Shown here piece after piece: positions 45,725-58,227 of a stretch of DNA of 64,000 bases; the first letter of the stretch is position 1, and each line of letters opens with the position of its first letter. This DNA is from Terebella lapidaria (lineage: Eukaryota > Annelida > Polychaeta > Terebellida > Terebellidae). Below the pieces are notes generated by a model, which was not told the origin of the DNA, did no database searches, and saw nothing but the letters and a program-made list of their open reading frames with translations. The translations under genes were made by a program, and so were the position numbers. The DNA is taken from positions 36,528,120-36,592,119 of the forward strand of contig OX424563.1 of NCBI GenBank assembly GCA_949152475.1. The letters are read 5' to 3'.

Positions 45725-45854
45725 AGTATTGTGTGAGCTGCTGATGTCTGATCTTTGATTTTTGATTTGATTTATTCGGTTTAAAAATGACAAGACATAA
45801 GATACAGATTTGTATGGTATGAAATGTACATGAAAAACCAGGATAACACAAAAA
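45460..45854 (+). other. Family D interior with a (TC)n microsatellite
   Basis: It contains GGTATGTGGAAAACAATG and TGATGACATACC, related to 50980-51240. A perfect TC run of about 30 bases lies at 45691-45721. No gene. Confidence 0.55.
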
Positions 45855-47633
45855 TTAGCCCAAGGGCTAAGAAAGGTTACCGGACAATATATATTTTAGA
45901 TATTAGTATTTTGTCCCGTGACCTTTAAAAAACGTCATTGGTCAATTCAAGGACACGATAATATTCGGCATATGTCATTTCTAGTATGTCCACAATTAAT
46001 TCCTAAGCTGTGAAGTCAATAATAAGCGAGATATTAGCCATTATGTCCTGTGACCTTGAAAATGAGGTCAAAGGTCGAATTCAAGGTCATAGCAATATTC
46101 AGCATATATCATTTCCTATATGTTCATAATTGATTCCTAAGCTGTAAAGTCCATAATGAGCAAGCCATTAGCCATTTTGTCCTGTGACCTTGGAAATTAG
46201 GTCAAAGGTGAAGTTCAAGGTCATGACAATGTTCAGAATATATCATTTTCTATATGTTCCCAATTGATTGCTAAGCTGTAAAGTCGATAAAAAGTGAGAT
46301 ATTACCCATTTCGTTCTCTGACCTTGAAAATGAGGTCAAAGGTCAAATTCAAGGTCATAGCAATATTCAGCATATATCATTTCCTATATGTTCATAATTG
46401 ATTCCTAAGCTGTAAAATCGATAATAAGCGAGATATTAGCTATTTTGTCCTGCGACCTTGAAAAGGAGGTCAAAGGTCAAATTCAAGGTCATGACAATAA
46501 TCTGCATATATCATTTCCTATAAGTTCATAATTGATTCCTACACTGTAAAGTCAATAATAAGCAAGATATTAGCCATTTTGTGCTCTGACCTTGAAATTG
46601 AGGTCAGAAGTCAAATTCAAGGTCACGAGAATATTCAGCATATATCATTTCCTATATGTCCACAATTGATCCCTAAGCTGTAAAATCGATAATAAGGGAG
46701 ATATTAGCCATTCTGTGGTGTGACCTTGAAACTGAGGTCAAGGTCAAATTCAAGGTCATCAGAATATTCGGCATATATCATTTCCTATATGTCCACAATT
46801 GGTTCCTAAGCTGTAAAGTCGTTAATAAGCAAGATATTAGACATTTTGTGCTCTGACCTTGAAACCGAGGTCAGAGGTCAAATTCAAGGTCACGAGAATA
46901 TTCAGCATATATCATTTCCTATATGTTCACAATTGATTCCTAAGCTGTAAAGTCGATAATAAGCGAGATATTAGCCATTTTGTCCTGTGACCTTGAAAAT
47001 GAGGTCAAAGGTCAAATTCAAGGTCACGAGAATATTCAGCATATATCATTTCCTATATGTGCACAATTGATTCCTAGTCTCTAATCTCAATATTAAGTGA
47101 GATATTAGGCATAATGTGTCCCATTGTAAAGCATAGGAGAATTTAACATGGGAAAGTCCCATTTGGGCCGAGTTTGGGCCCAAAATGGCCGACTTCGAGC
47201 GATTCAAGGGCAACGAAATTTATACGTGTCACAGGGGTACATATGAGGAGTGTTATGCATTGATAAGAAAAATAGTTACTGAACGGATTCTGAGAAAACG
47301 ACCGTCAATTCCAAAATTGGCCATTTTTCGACGAAAATGGCCCTCTGACCTTGAAACCGAGGTCAGAGGTCAAATTCAAGGTCACCAGAATATTCAGGAT
47401 ATATCATTTCCTATATGTGCACAATTGATTCCTAGTCTCTAATCTCAATATTAAGTGAGATATTAGGCTTAATTTTGTCCCATTATAAAGCATAAGAGAA
47501 TTTAACATGGGAGAGTCCCATTTGGGCCGAGTTTGGGCCCAAAATGGCCCACTTCGAGCGATTCAAGGGCAACGAAATTTATACATGTCACAGGGGCACA
47601 TAAGAGGAGTGTTATGCATCAATAAGAAAAAAA

Positions 47634-49136
47634 TTAGCCCAAAGGCTAAGATAGGTTACCGGACATTTTTGGTTTGGCCATGGCAGCATTGGCAGGTAAC
47701 AGACCTTGAGATTTACCAATCAAGGTTCGCAGTGTAAACATATGACCTTGGGATTTACCAATCAAGGTCATCCGTATGAACCTCGATGTAACCATTACAT
47801 GTATGTGTGCGGCATTTGATATTCTATATGTTGGGTGGAATCGTTTAGGCCGCTCAGGTCAATTTACACATTCCAAGTCAGACATTTGGCACTCAAGGTC
47901 ATCTGACGTCAAGTTCAAGGTCATCATTAGTTGTGCCATATATGTCTTCCTATATGTTCATAATGCAAACATGAGCTCTATCTGCAAGCATTTCATCTAC
48001 AAAGGCAAATCTGGGCATTTTTTGACCCCAAAATGGCTGTTTTGACCTTTCAAGGTCATCGAAGGTCAAATTCAAGGTCACCACACAAGTCGCCATATAT
48101 GACTTCCCATTTGAAAGTGCCAATTTCTAAGCTCTATCTTCAAGCGTTCTATGAGTAGAGTCCTGACAGCTCCCATTATGAAGGAAAAAAGTGCCGAAAA
48201 TTTTCTAAGTCCAAAATTTTTTTCAAAGGGTGAAAATTTTTTTTTGCCTAGAAATGACCCAAAATGGATAGTAATGTTATTTGGGGCGAACAAATTTTTT
48301 TTCGCCGACTCGTCAAAAATTCAAAATGGCCGCCACACTGAGATCGGCAATTCAAGGGCAACAAAACTTATACACGTCCCAGAGGTATATAAGAGGAATC
48401 TTTTTAAGCAAAAATCTCAAAACTGATCAGAGAGTTTTTGAGAAAATACAGACCAGGTGCAAATTTGAGCGTTTTTCGACCCAGAAATGGCTGTTTTGAC
48501 CTTTCAAGGTCATCCAAGGTCAAATTCAAGGTCACCACACAAGTCGCCATATATGACTTCCCATTTGAAAGTGCCAATTTCTAAGCTCTATCTTCAAGCG
48601 TTCTATGAGTAAAGTCCGGACAGCTCCCATTATGAAGGGAAAAAGTGCCGAAAATTTTCTAAGTCCAAAATTTTTTTCAAAGGGTGAAAAATTTTTTTTG
48701 CCCTAGAAATGGCCCAAAATGGATAGTAATGCGATTTGGGGCGAAAAAAATTTTTTTCGCCGACCCGCCAAAAATTCAAAATGGCCGCCACACAGAAACC
48801 GGCAGATTTAGGGCAACCAAACTTATACATATCACAGAGGTATATGAGGGGAATCTTTTGAAACCAAAAACTCAAAACTGATCAGACAGTTTTTGAGAAA
48901 ATGGCCGTCAAAGTCCAAAATTGAGCGTTTTTCGACAAAAACGGTCGCCATTTTGAAAAAAATGCGAAAATCAAAGAACAAAAAAATACCTCCTTCTCAA
49001 AATATTTTTAGGCATTTTTGTGCAAAATTTTAGAAAGATTCGATCGTTAACTTTAAAGATAAAAATGTTAACGCCGGACGGACGGACGGACGGACGACGG
49101 ACGCAACGCCATGCCAATAGGTTATCGGACCAAAGG
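47634..49136 (+). mobile_element. Family A2 element nested in A1, 3' arm deleted
   Basis: 5' TTAGCCCAAAGGCTAA, A2 leader GGCCATGGCAGCATTGGCAG, two units of ~454 bp, tail, GGAC microsatellite, and GGTTATCGGACCAAAGG. The second arm of the 3' hairpin and the AAAAA are missing. The text runs directly into TTACTGATAAG of the host element, consistent with a small deletion across GGT. Confidence 0.8.
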
Positions 49137-49322
49137 TTACTGATAAGATTTTGAGAAAATGACTGTCAAAGTCCAAAATTGGCCATTTTTCGACGAAAAC
49201 GGCCGCCATTTTGAAAAAAATTGGAAAATCAGAAAACTAAAAAAAACCTTCCCTGGAAATATTTTTAGGTATTTATGTGCAAAATTTCAGAAATATTCCA
49301 TCATAAACTTTAAAGATAAAAA

Positions 49323-50836
49323 TTAGCCCAAAGGCTAAGATAGGTTACCGGACAATTTTGGTTTGGCCATGGCAGCATTGGCAGGTAACAGACCTTGAGA
49401 TTTACCAATCAAGGTTCGCAGTGTAAACATATGACCTTGGGATTTACCAATCAAGGTCATCCGTATGAACTTCGATGTAACCATTACATGTATGTGTGCG
49501 GCATTTGATATTCTATATGTTGGGTGGAATCGTTTAGGCCGCTCAGGTCAATTTACACATTCCAAGTCAGACATTTGGCACTCAAGGTCATCTGACGTCA
49601 AGTTCAAGGTCATCATTAGTTGTGCCATATATGTCTTCCTATATGTTCATAATGCAAACAGGAGCTCTATCTGCAAGCATTTCATCTACAAAGGCAAATC
49701 TGGGCATTTTTTGACCCCAAAATGGCTGTTTTGACCTTTCAAGGTCATCCAAGGTCAAATTCAAGGTCACCACACAAGTCGCCATATATGACTTCCGATT
49801 TGAAAGTGCCAATTTCTAAGCTCTATCTTCAAGCGTTCTATGAGTACAGTCCTGACAGCTCCCATTATAAAGGAAAAAAGTGCCGAAAATTTTTCAAGTC
49901 CAAAATTTTTTTCAAAGGGTGAAATTTTTTTTTTGCCTAGAAATGGCCCAAAATGGATAGTAATGTTATTTGGGGCGAAAAAATTTTTTTTCGCCGACTC
50001 GTCAAAAATTCAAAATGGCCGCCACACTGAGATCGGCGATTCAAGGGCAACAAAACTTATACACGTCGCAGAGGTATATAAGAGGAATCTTTTTAAGCAA
50101 AAATCTCAAAACTGATCAGAGAGTTTTTGAGAAAATACAGACCAGGTGCAAATTTGAGCGTTTTTCGACCCAAAAATGGCTGTTTTGACCTTTCAAGGTC
50201 AACCAAGGTCAAATTCAAGGTCACCACACAAGTCGCCATATATGACTTCCCATTTGAAAGTGCCAATTTCTAAGCTCTATCTTCAAGCGTTCTATGAGTA
50301 CAGTCCGGACAGCTCCCATTATGAAGGGAAAAAGTGCCGAAAATTTTCCAAGTCCAAAATTTTTTTCAAAGGGTGAAAATTTTTTTTTGCTCTAGAAATG
50401 GCCCAAAATGGATAGTAATGCGATCTGGGGCGAAAAATTTTTTTTTCGCCGACCCGCCAAAAATTCAAAATGGCCGCCACACGAAAACCGGCAGATTTAG
50501 GGCAATCAAACTTATACATATCACAGAGGTATATGAGGGGAATCTTTTGAAACCAAAAACTCAAAACTGATCAGACAGTTTTTGAGAAAATGGCCGTCAA
50601 AGTCCAAAATTTAGCGTTTTTCGACAAAAACGGCCGCCATTTTGAAAAAAATGTGAAAATCAAAAAACAAAAAAATAACTCCTTCTCAAAATATTTTTAG
50701 GCATTTTTGTGCAAAATTTCAGAAAGATTCGATCGTTAACTTTAAAGATAAAAATGTTAACGCCGGCCGGACGGACGGACGGACGACGGACGCAACGCCA
50801 TGCCAATAGGTTATCGGACCAAAGGTCCGGTAACCT
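49323..50836 (+). mobile_element. Family A2 element, complete, nested in A1
   Basis: 5' TTAGCCCAAAGGCTAA, A2 leader, two ~454-bp units, tail with CGGCCGCCATTTTG and TAACTCCTTCTC, a short GGAC tail, and the 3' hairpin ending GGTCCGGTAACCT plus AAAAA. Removing it and one AAAAA restores GATAAAAATGTGAACGG, exactly as in the reference A1. Confidence 0.88.
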
Positions 50837-51292
50837 AAAAATGTGAACGGACGGACGGACGGACGGACGGACGACGGACGCCGGACGCAACGTCATGGCA
50901 ATAGGTTATCGGACCGAAGGTCCGGTAACCTAAAAAGTGAATACACTTGTTTCCATTGTGGTCCCAGGTATCATCCTGTACAAATATTCTGCAGTATGTG
51001 TGTTAAATGTGTGATTTGCATGTTTTCTGATGACATACCTGATGAAGCATGCTTAGTGCTGGTATGTGGACACATCAGTTTAAAAACTATATTGATGTGC
51101 TCTCTCTCTGTGTGACCAATGTTTGATCTGTTGATGTCTGACCATGTGCATATATTCTACAGTATGTATATGTGTGTTATATGTGTGATTTGCATGTTTT
51201 CTGGGGACATACCTACCTACATAGTGCATGCTTAGGTGCTGGTATGTGAATACCCAGAGGGCCGGTAAGCTAAAAATGTGAAATTCAAAAAA

Positions 51293-53216
51293 TTAGCCCA
51301 AGGGCTAAGATAGGTTACCGGACAATATATAATAGCAATTTTGTTCCGTGGCCTTGAAAATAAGGTCACTGGTCAAATTCAAAGTCACGAGAGTATTCTG
51401 CATACCAGTATATAATTTTGTATAAGCTCACAATTGATTACTAAGCTGTAAATTCAATAATAAGCGAGATATTAGCCATTTTGTGCTCTTGACCTTGAAA
51501 ATGAGGTCAAAGATCAAATTCAAGGTCACGACAATATTCAGCATCTATCATTTCCTATATGTCCACAATTGATCCTTAAGTCGCTACTAAGCGACATATT
51601 AGCCATTTCGTCATGTGACCTAGAAACTGAGGTCAAAGGTCAAATTCAAGGTCATGACAATATTCGGCATATATCATTTCCTACATGTCAACAATTGATT
51701 CTCAAGTTGTAAAGTCGACAATAAACGAAATATTAGCCACTTTGTGCTCTGACCTTGAAAATCAGATCAAACGTCAAATTCAAGGTCATGACAATATTCA
51801 GAATATATCATTTCCTATAATGTTCACAATTGATTCCTGAGCTGTAAAGTCAATAATCAGCAAGCTATTAGCCATTTTGTGCTCTAACCATGAAAATTAG
51901 GTCAAAGGTCAAATTCAAGGTCACGAGAATATTCAGCATATATCACTTCCTATATGTCCACAATTGACTCCTAAGCTGTAAAGTCGATATTAAGTGAGAT
52001 ATTAGCCATTTTTGTGCTTTGACCTTGAGAATTAGGTCAAAGGTCAAATTCAAGGTCATCAAAATATTCGGACTATATCATTTCCTATATCATGTGTATA
52101 TGTGCACAATTGATTCCTAAGCTCTAAAGTCGATAATAAGCGTGATATCAGCCATTTTGTGCTCTGACCTTGAAAATCAGATCAAAGGTCAAATTCAAGG
52201 TCATGACAATATTCAGAATATAACATTTCCTATAGGTTCACAATTGATTCCTAAGCTGTAAAGTCGATAATACGCGAGATATTAGCCATTTTGTGCTCTT
52301 GACCTTGAAAATGAGGTCAGAGGTAAAATTCAAGTTCACGAGAATATTCAGCATATATCATTTCCTATATGTCCACAATTGATTCCTAAGCTGTAAAATC
52401 GATAATAAGTGAGATATTAGCCATTTTGTCCTGTGTCCTTGAAAATGATGTCAAAGGTCAATTCAAGGTCATGACAATATTCTGCATATATCATTTCATA
52501 TATGTTCATAATTGATTCCTAAGCTGTAAAGTCGATAACAAGCGAGATAGAAGCCATTTTGTCCTGTGACCTTGAAAATGAGGTCAAAGGTAAAATTCAA
52601 GGTCATCAGAATATTCAGCATATATCATTTCCTATATGTCCACAATTGATTCCTAAGCTGTAGAGTTGATAATAAGCGAGATATAAGCCACTTTGTACTC
52701 TGACCTTGAAAATGAGGTCAAAGGTCAAATTCAAGATCACGAGAATATTCAGCATATATCATTTCCTATATGTCCACAATTGATTCCAAGTCTCTAATCT
52801 CAATATTAAGTGAGATATCAAGAATATTGTGACCCATTATAAAGCATAGGAGAATTTAACATTGGAAAGTCCCATTTGGGACCCGTCGAGAAAATGAAAA
52901 TGGCCGCCACATGCAGAGGTATATGAGGGGAATGTTTTGAGATAAAAATCTCAAAACTGTCTGAACAGTTTTTGAGAAAATGGCCGCCAAAGTCAGGAAT
53001 TGGTCGTTTTTCGTCGAAAATGGCCGCCATTTTGAAGAAAAAGAGAAAATCAAAAAACTAAAAAATACCTCCCTCTTGAAATATTTTTAGGTATATTTGT
53101 GCAAAATTTCAGGAAAATCCGACTGTAAACTTTAAAGATAAAAATGTGGATGACGGACGACGATGACGGACGCAACGCCATGCCAATAGGTTATCGGACC
53201 ATAGGCCCGGTAACCT
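51293..53216 (+). mobile_element. Family A1 element, complete, inserted in family C sequence
   Basis: 5' TTAGCCCAAGGGCTAA, GGTTACCGGACAAT, about ten diverged 134-bp units, tail with CGGCCGCCATTTTGAAG and TACCTCCCTCTTG, a short GAC tail, and the 3' hairpin ending GGCCCGGTAACCT. It is followed by only AA, then TGATTGGTGTC, which is family C 3' sequence. Confidence 0.8.
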
Positions 53217-53372
53217 AATGATTGGTGTCACGGTTTTACCATTATATATGTGCCCGCAAAAAGATAATGGTGATTGGTTGAGAATTGCGGCCTGTAGCGC
53301 GTTCACAAGAAAATCTCTGTGGACAACAACGCAAATCCATAGGATCCGCCACACATCGTTGGAGGGATATAA
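53217..53372 (+). mobile_element. Family C 3' end fragment
   Basis: GATTGGTGTCACGG, GAATTGCGGCCTGTAGCGCG and AAATCCATAGGATCCGCC, then a decayed terminus ending GGAGGGATATAAC. It corresponds to 31058-31213 of the complete family C copy. Confidence 0.75.
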
Positions 53373-54105
53373 CTATACCAACAATTTGTCTACATGCTCT
53401 GTAGACTTCAACAATGAGCTAAACAATACACACTGAAGCGAAGTTTTGTATCTGGCACAGTGAAGTTGAAAGCAAGTTATAGATAATCATTCATTAACCG
53501 TGAGCTTGTCCCGGTCCGTGATAGGGGTCCTGTCCCAGAATGACAACCTTGATCTGTAACGGAACGATCACACACATAATAGCGAGATGAGTGTATTCGT
53601 TATAGGAGATGAATTGTTGTATCATTTCAGGTATAGACACAGAGAAAGATAGACTGCCAGCTCGTCCTCAGTAACCTCAAGCTTGCGTCCAGAGGAAAGG
53701 TATTTCATTGCCGATTTGGTGTTTTTGTGGAAAATTGAATTGTCAAAAATGCGTCAAAAAGCGTACGTGACGTCATCGCTCACAGGATCGTCAAGATTGA
53801 ACGATGCCAATACGTTGACAAGCTAGTGAAACATCTCCCTTCCTCTGACCTTTCCCGACCTCAAGCTCAACAGAGAGAATGATATCAGAGTTGGCAGTGC
53901 ACTGTTCTCTATGAGTTTGATCTCAAGCTGTGGCTTACATCATGTATGTCTGTCATCCGTGTCCAAGACCAAACTTGGTCTGCGGGTGGAAATATTGTCT
54001 TGTTCTTGCGCTCCGTCTCTAGAAACTTGCAGAGCTGTGCCAACGGAAACAAAAACATTTCTGGTAGTTTGTACTCACATTTTATTTCAACTACCGGAAG
54101 ACGCT
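53373..54105. other. Unassigned segment
   Basis: About 730 bases, less AT-rich than the repeats. No recognised gene, and the short frames do not resemble known proteins. It contains a CRE-like TGACGTCA near 53768. It may be older single-copy sequence or an unrecognised family C interior. Confidence 0.4.
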
Positions 54106-54281
54106 TTCCAGTAGCCGTCGACTGTGCGGGTGTAGGGTGTATCCCCCAGATACCCTATCATCCCTGTCGCCCAAAATATGTTAATTCATACAAAATATCA
54201 TCACTGACGGGCGAGTGTGTTGCATTAATGACAGTAATAAAAGTTGTGGGCCTTAACTATTAGGCCATCATAAAAAAAAAT
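54106..54281 (+). mobile_element. Family C 5' fragment
   Basis: GGGTGTATCCCCCAGATACC, CCTATCATCCCTGTCGCCC and AATATCATCACTGACGGGC match the starts at 28830 and 31715. The hairpin before it is degenerate. It stops in poly-A, where an A2 copy begins. Confidence 0.65.
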
Positions 54282-55833
54282 TAGCCCAAAGGCTAAGATA
54301 GGTTACCGGACAATTTTGGTTTGGCCATGGCAGCATTGGCAGGTAACAGACCTTGAGATTTACCAATCAAGGTTCGCAGTGTAAACATATGACCTGGGAT
54401 TTACCAATCAAGGTCATCCGTATGAACTTCGATGTAACCATTACATGTATGTGTGAGGCATTTGATATTCTATATGTTGGGTGGAATCGTTTAGGCCGCT
54501 CAGGTCAATTTACACATTCCAAGTCAGACATTTGGCACTCAAGGTCATCTGACGTCAAGTTCAACGTCATCATTAGTTGTGCCATATATGTCTTCCTATA
54601 TGTTCATAATGCAAACAGGAGCTCTATCTGCAAGCATTTCATCTACAAAGGCAAATCTGGGCATTTTTTTACCCCAAAATGGCTGTTTTGACCTTTCAAG
54701 GTCATCCAAGGTCAAATTCAAGGTCACCACACAAGTCGCCATATATGACTTCCGATTTGAAAGTGCCAATTTCTAAGCTCTATCTTCAAGCGTTCTATGA
54801 GTACAGTCCGGACAGCTCCCATTATGAAGGAAAAAAGTGCCGAAAATTTTCCAAGTCCAAAATTTTTTTCAAAGGGTGAAAATTTTTTTTTGCCTAGAAA
54901 TGGCCCAAAATGGATAGTAATGTTATTTGGGGCGAAAAAATTTTTTTTCGCCGACTCGTCAAAAATTCAAAATGGCCGCCACACTGAGATCGGCGATTCA
55001 AGGGCAACAAAACTTATACACGTCGCACAGGTATATAAGAGGAATCTTTTTAAGCAAAAATCTCAAAACTGATCAGAGAGTTTTTGAGAAAATACAGACC
55101 AGGTGCAAATTTGAGCGTTTTTCGACCCAAAAATGGCTGTTTTGACCTTTCAAGGTCATCCAAGGTCAAATTCAAGGTCACCACACAAGTCGCCATATAT
55201 GACTTCCCATTTGAAAGTGCCAATTTCTAAGCTCTATCTTCAAGCGTTCTATGAGTACAGTCCGGACAGCTCCCATTATGAAGGGAAAAAGTGCCGAAAA
55301 TTTTCTAAGTCCAAAATTTTTTTCAAAGGGTGAAAATTTTTTTTTGCCCTAGAAATGGCCCAAAATGGATAGTAATGCGATCTGGGGCGAAAAATTTTTT
55401 TTTCGCCGACCCGCCAAAAATTCAAAATGGCCGCCACACGAAAACCGGCAGATTTAGGGCAACCAAACTTATACATATCACAGAGGTATATGAGGGGAAT
55501 CTTTTGAAACCAAAAACTCAAAACTGATCAGACAGTTTTTGAGAAAATGGCCGTCAAAGTCCAAAATTGAGCGTTTTTCGACAAAAACGGCCGCCATTTT
55601 GAAAAAAATGCGAAAATCAAAAAACAAAAAAATACCTCCTTCTCAAAATATTTTTAGGCATTTTTGTGCAAAATTTCAGAAAGATTCGATCGTTAACTTT
55701 AAAGATAAAAATGTTAACGCCGGACGGACGGACGGACGGACGGACGGACGGACGGACGGACGGACGGACGGACGGACGGACGACGGACGCAACGCCATGC
55801 CAATAGGTTATCGGACCAAAGGTCCGGTAACCT
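54282..55833 (+). mobile_element. Family A2 element, complete
   Basis: 5' TTAGCCCAAAGGCTAA, A2 leader, two ~454-bp units, the tail with CGGCCGCCATTTTG and TACCTCCTTCTC, a long GGAC tetranucleotide tail (about 55722-55785) and the 3' hairpin ending GGTCCGGTAACCT. AAAAA (55834-55838) is shared with the next copy. Confidence 0.85.
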
Positions 55834-55838
55834 AAAAA

Positions 55839-57366
55839 TTAGCCCAAAGGCTAAGATAGGTTACCGGACAATTTTGGTTTGGCCATGGCAGCATTGGCAG
55901 GTAACAGACCTTGAGATTTACCAATCAAGGTTCGCAGTGTAAACATATGACCTTGGGATTTACCAATCAAGGTCATCCGTATGAACTTCGATGTAACCAT
56001 TACATGTATGTGTGCGGCATTTGATATTCTATATGTTGGGTGGAATCGTTTAGGCCGCTCAGGTCAATTTACACATTCCAAGTCAGACATTTGGCACTCA
56101 AGGTCATCTGACGTCAAGTTCAAGGTCATCATTAGTTGTGCCATATATGTCTTCCTATATGTTCATAATGCAAACAGGAGCTCTATCTGCAAGCATTTCA
56201 TCTACAAAGGCAAATCTGGGCATTTTTTTGACCCCAAAATGGCTGTTTTGACCTTTCAAGGTCATCCAAGGTCAAATTCAAGGTCACCACACAAGTCGCC
56301 ATATATGACTTCCGATTTGAAAGTGCCAATTTCTAAGCTCTATCTTCAAGCGTTCTATGAGTACAGTCCTGACAGCTCCCATTATAAAGGAAAAAAGTGC
56401 CGAAAATTTTCTAAGTCCAAAATTTTTTTCAAAGGGTGAAAATTTTTTTTTGCCTAGAAATGGCCCAAAATGGATAGTAATGTTATTTGGGGCGAAAAAA
56501 TTTTTTTTCGCCGACTCGTCAAAAATTCAAAATGGCCGCCACACTGAGATCGGCGATTCAAGGGCAACAAAACTTATACACGTCCCAGAGGTATATAAGA
56601 GGAATCTTTTTAAGCAAAAATCTCAAAACTGATCAGAGAGTTTTTGAGAAAATACAGACCAGGTGCAAATTTGAGCGTTTTTCGACCCAAAAATGGCTGT
56701 TTTGACCTTTCAAGGTCAACCAAGGTCAAATTCAAGGTCACCACACAAGTCGCCATATATGACTTCCCATTTGAAAGTGCCAATTTCTAAGCTCTATCTT
56801 CAAGCGTTCTATGAGTACAGTCCGGACAGCTCCCATTATGAAGGGAAAAAGTGCCGAAAATTTTCCAAGTCCAAAATTTTTTTCAAAGGGTGAAAATTTT
56901 TTTTTGCTCTAGAAATGGCCCAAAATGGATAGTAATGCGATCTGGGGCGAAAAAAAATTTTTTCGCCGACCCGCCAAAAATTCAAAATGGCCGCCACACG
57001 AAAACCGGCAGATTTAGGGCAACCAAACTTATACATATCACAGAGGTATATGAGGGGAATCTTTTGAAACCAAAAACTCAAAACTGATCAGACAGTTTTT
57101 GAGAAAATGGCCGTCAAAGTCCAAAATTGAGCGTTTTTCGACAAAAACGGCCGCCATTTTGAAAAAAATGCGAAAATCAAAAAACAAAAAAATACCTCCT
57201 TCTCAAAATATTTTTAGGCATTTTTGTGCAAAATTTCAGAAAGATTCGATCGTTAACTTTAAAGATAAAAATGTTAACGCCGGACGGACGGACGGACGGA
57301 CGGACGGACGGACGGACGGACGCAACGCCATGCCAATAGGTTATCGGACCAAAGGTCCGGTAACCT
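55839..57366 (+). mobile_element. Family A2 element, complete, head-to-tail with the previous copy
   Basis: Nearly identical to the preceding element, with landmarks offset by about 1560 bases. It has a shorter GGAC tail and ends GGTCCGGTAACCT plus AAAA. The pair may be a tandem duplication, or one element inserted into the terminal A-run of the other. Confidence 0.85.
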
Positions 57367-57638
57367 AAAATTTGTTTCCTGTCCACCGGGTGGCAAAAAA
57401 GAAATCCAGTAGGGAGGGAGGATTTTTTTTTTTTTTTTTTGCATTTGAGAATTTTGCAGTGTGTTTCAAAGGTGTGATGCTTATGTGTCAAATATACAGT
57501 TAAATGAGCATTCTTTGCCTATATAGTTATGATGTACATGTATGTGCAATAATTGATTTATACGCATGTGCAAGTTTATTGCTTGACATGCTCTGACCCT
57601 GAATACTGCTTGTTCATGTTTCATTCAACATTTAAACA
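57367..57638. other. Unassigned segment with poly-T
   Basis: TTTGTTTCCTGTCCACC at about 57371 is the reverse complement of GGTGGACAGGAAACAAA at about 62056, and both lie near CCAGTAGGGAGG. A T run of about 18 lies at 57423-57440. No gene. Confidence 0.4.
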
Positions 57639-58227
57639 TAGGGCCAAGGGCCCTGTAGCTCATCGGCAGGCGACCAGAATATTTCATCAAACTTATATAG
57701 ATAGGTGTATGTGGTGCATAGACCTCATTATCAGGTACATGAGTATATGTTCACCATACAATACTAAGCTCTATCCTCAAGGTGTGTCGCTATGAATCAA
57801 TTCCCACATTCAATGTGGACTTAACCTTGACCATCTTCCAAAAGATTTGCGATATAATGATTCCCCATATCTATCCAGCTTTCAAGATTTTCTACAAAAA
57901 AAAAACACTTATATTTACACATTTTTTGAAGGATGCACCAGGATGCACCATGCATATATTATGTGACTTCCCAATTAAAATTCATACTATATTTATACCT
58001 CAGTATTGAAACATCAAGGTGATCCAACATCTTCCCCGTGAAACTGTCTCACACCCAAATCCGCGAAACTTTATCCCCCGCGAAACTTACCCATTTACAA
58101 TACCTCTTAACACCCCACTTGTAATGCCACCAATGTGTTACAAATTAAGGACCTTTATTGGAATAACTGTGATGTTCTGTGTATTTTATTATGCGTTATA
58201 ATATTTTCTCGTGCCAATATACATAAA

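Larger units (their letters stand above)
45855..50931 (+). mobile_element. Family A1 element split by two nested A2 elements
   Basis: 5' hairpin TTAGCCCAAGGGCTAA at 45855. The sequence follows the reference copy at 20243-22179 closely through about nine 134-bp units. It is interrupted after AATAAGAAAAAAA (47633), resumes at TTACTGATAAGATTTTG (49137), is interrupted again after TTTAAAGATAAAAA (49322), resumes at TGTGAACGGACGG (50842), and ends with the 3' hairpin GGTCCGGTAACCT at 50931 plus AAAAA. Its flanks are AACACAAAAA and AAAAAGTGAATACAC. Confidence 0.85.
42237..51271 (+). mobile_element. Family D element (subtype 2) enclosing later insertions
   Basis: The 5' end at 42237 has the hairpin AGCACC-AAG-GGTGCT followed by GTAGCTTACCGGC. 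The 3' end at about 51252-51271 reads GGCCGGTAAGCTAAAAAT, which pairs with that arm. Inside, short repeats around TTCTGCAGTATGTGTG and TGATGACATACC occur at 45545-45650 and twice at 50980-51240, on both sides of an inserted A1, so the two flanks belong together. The element also encloses an A2 fragment and the Penelope-like element. The left arm of the 3' hairpin is not clear. Confidence 0.55.
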
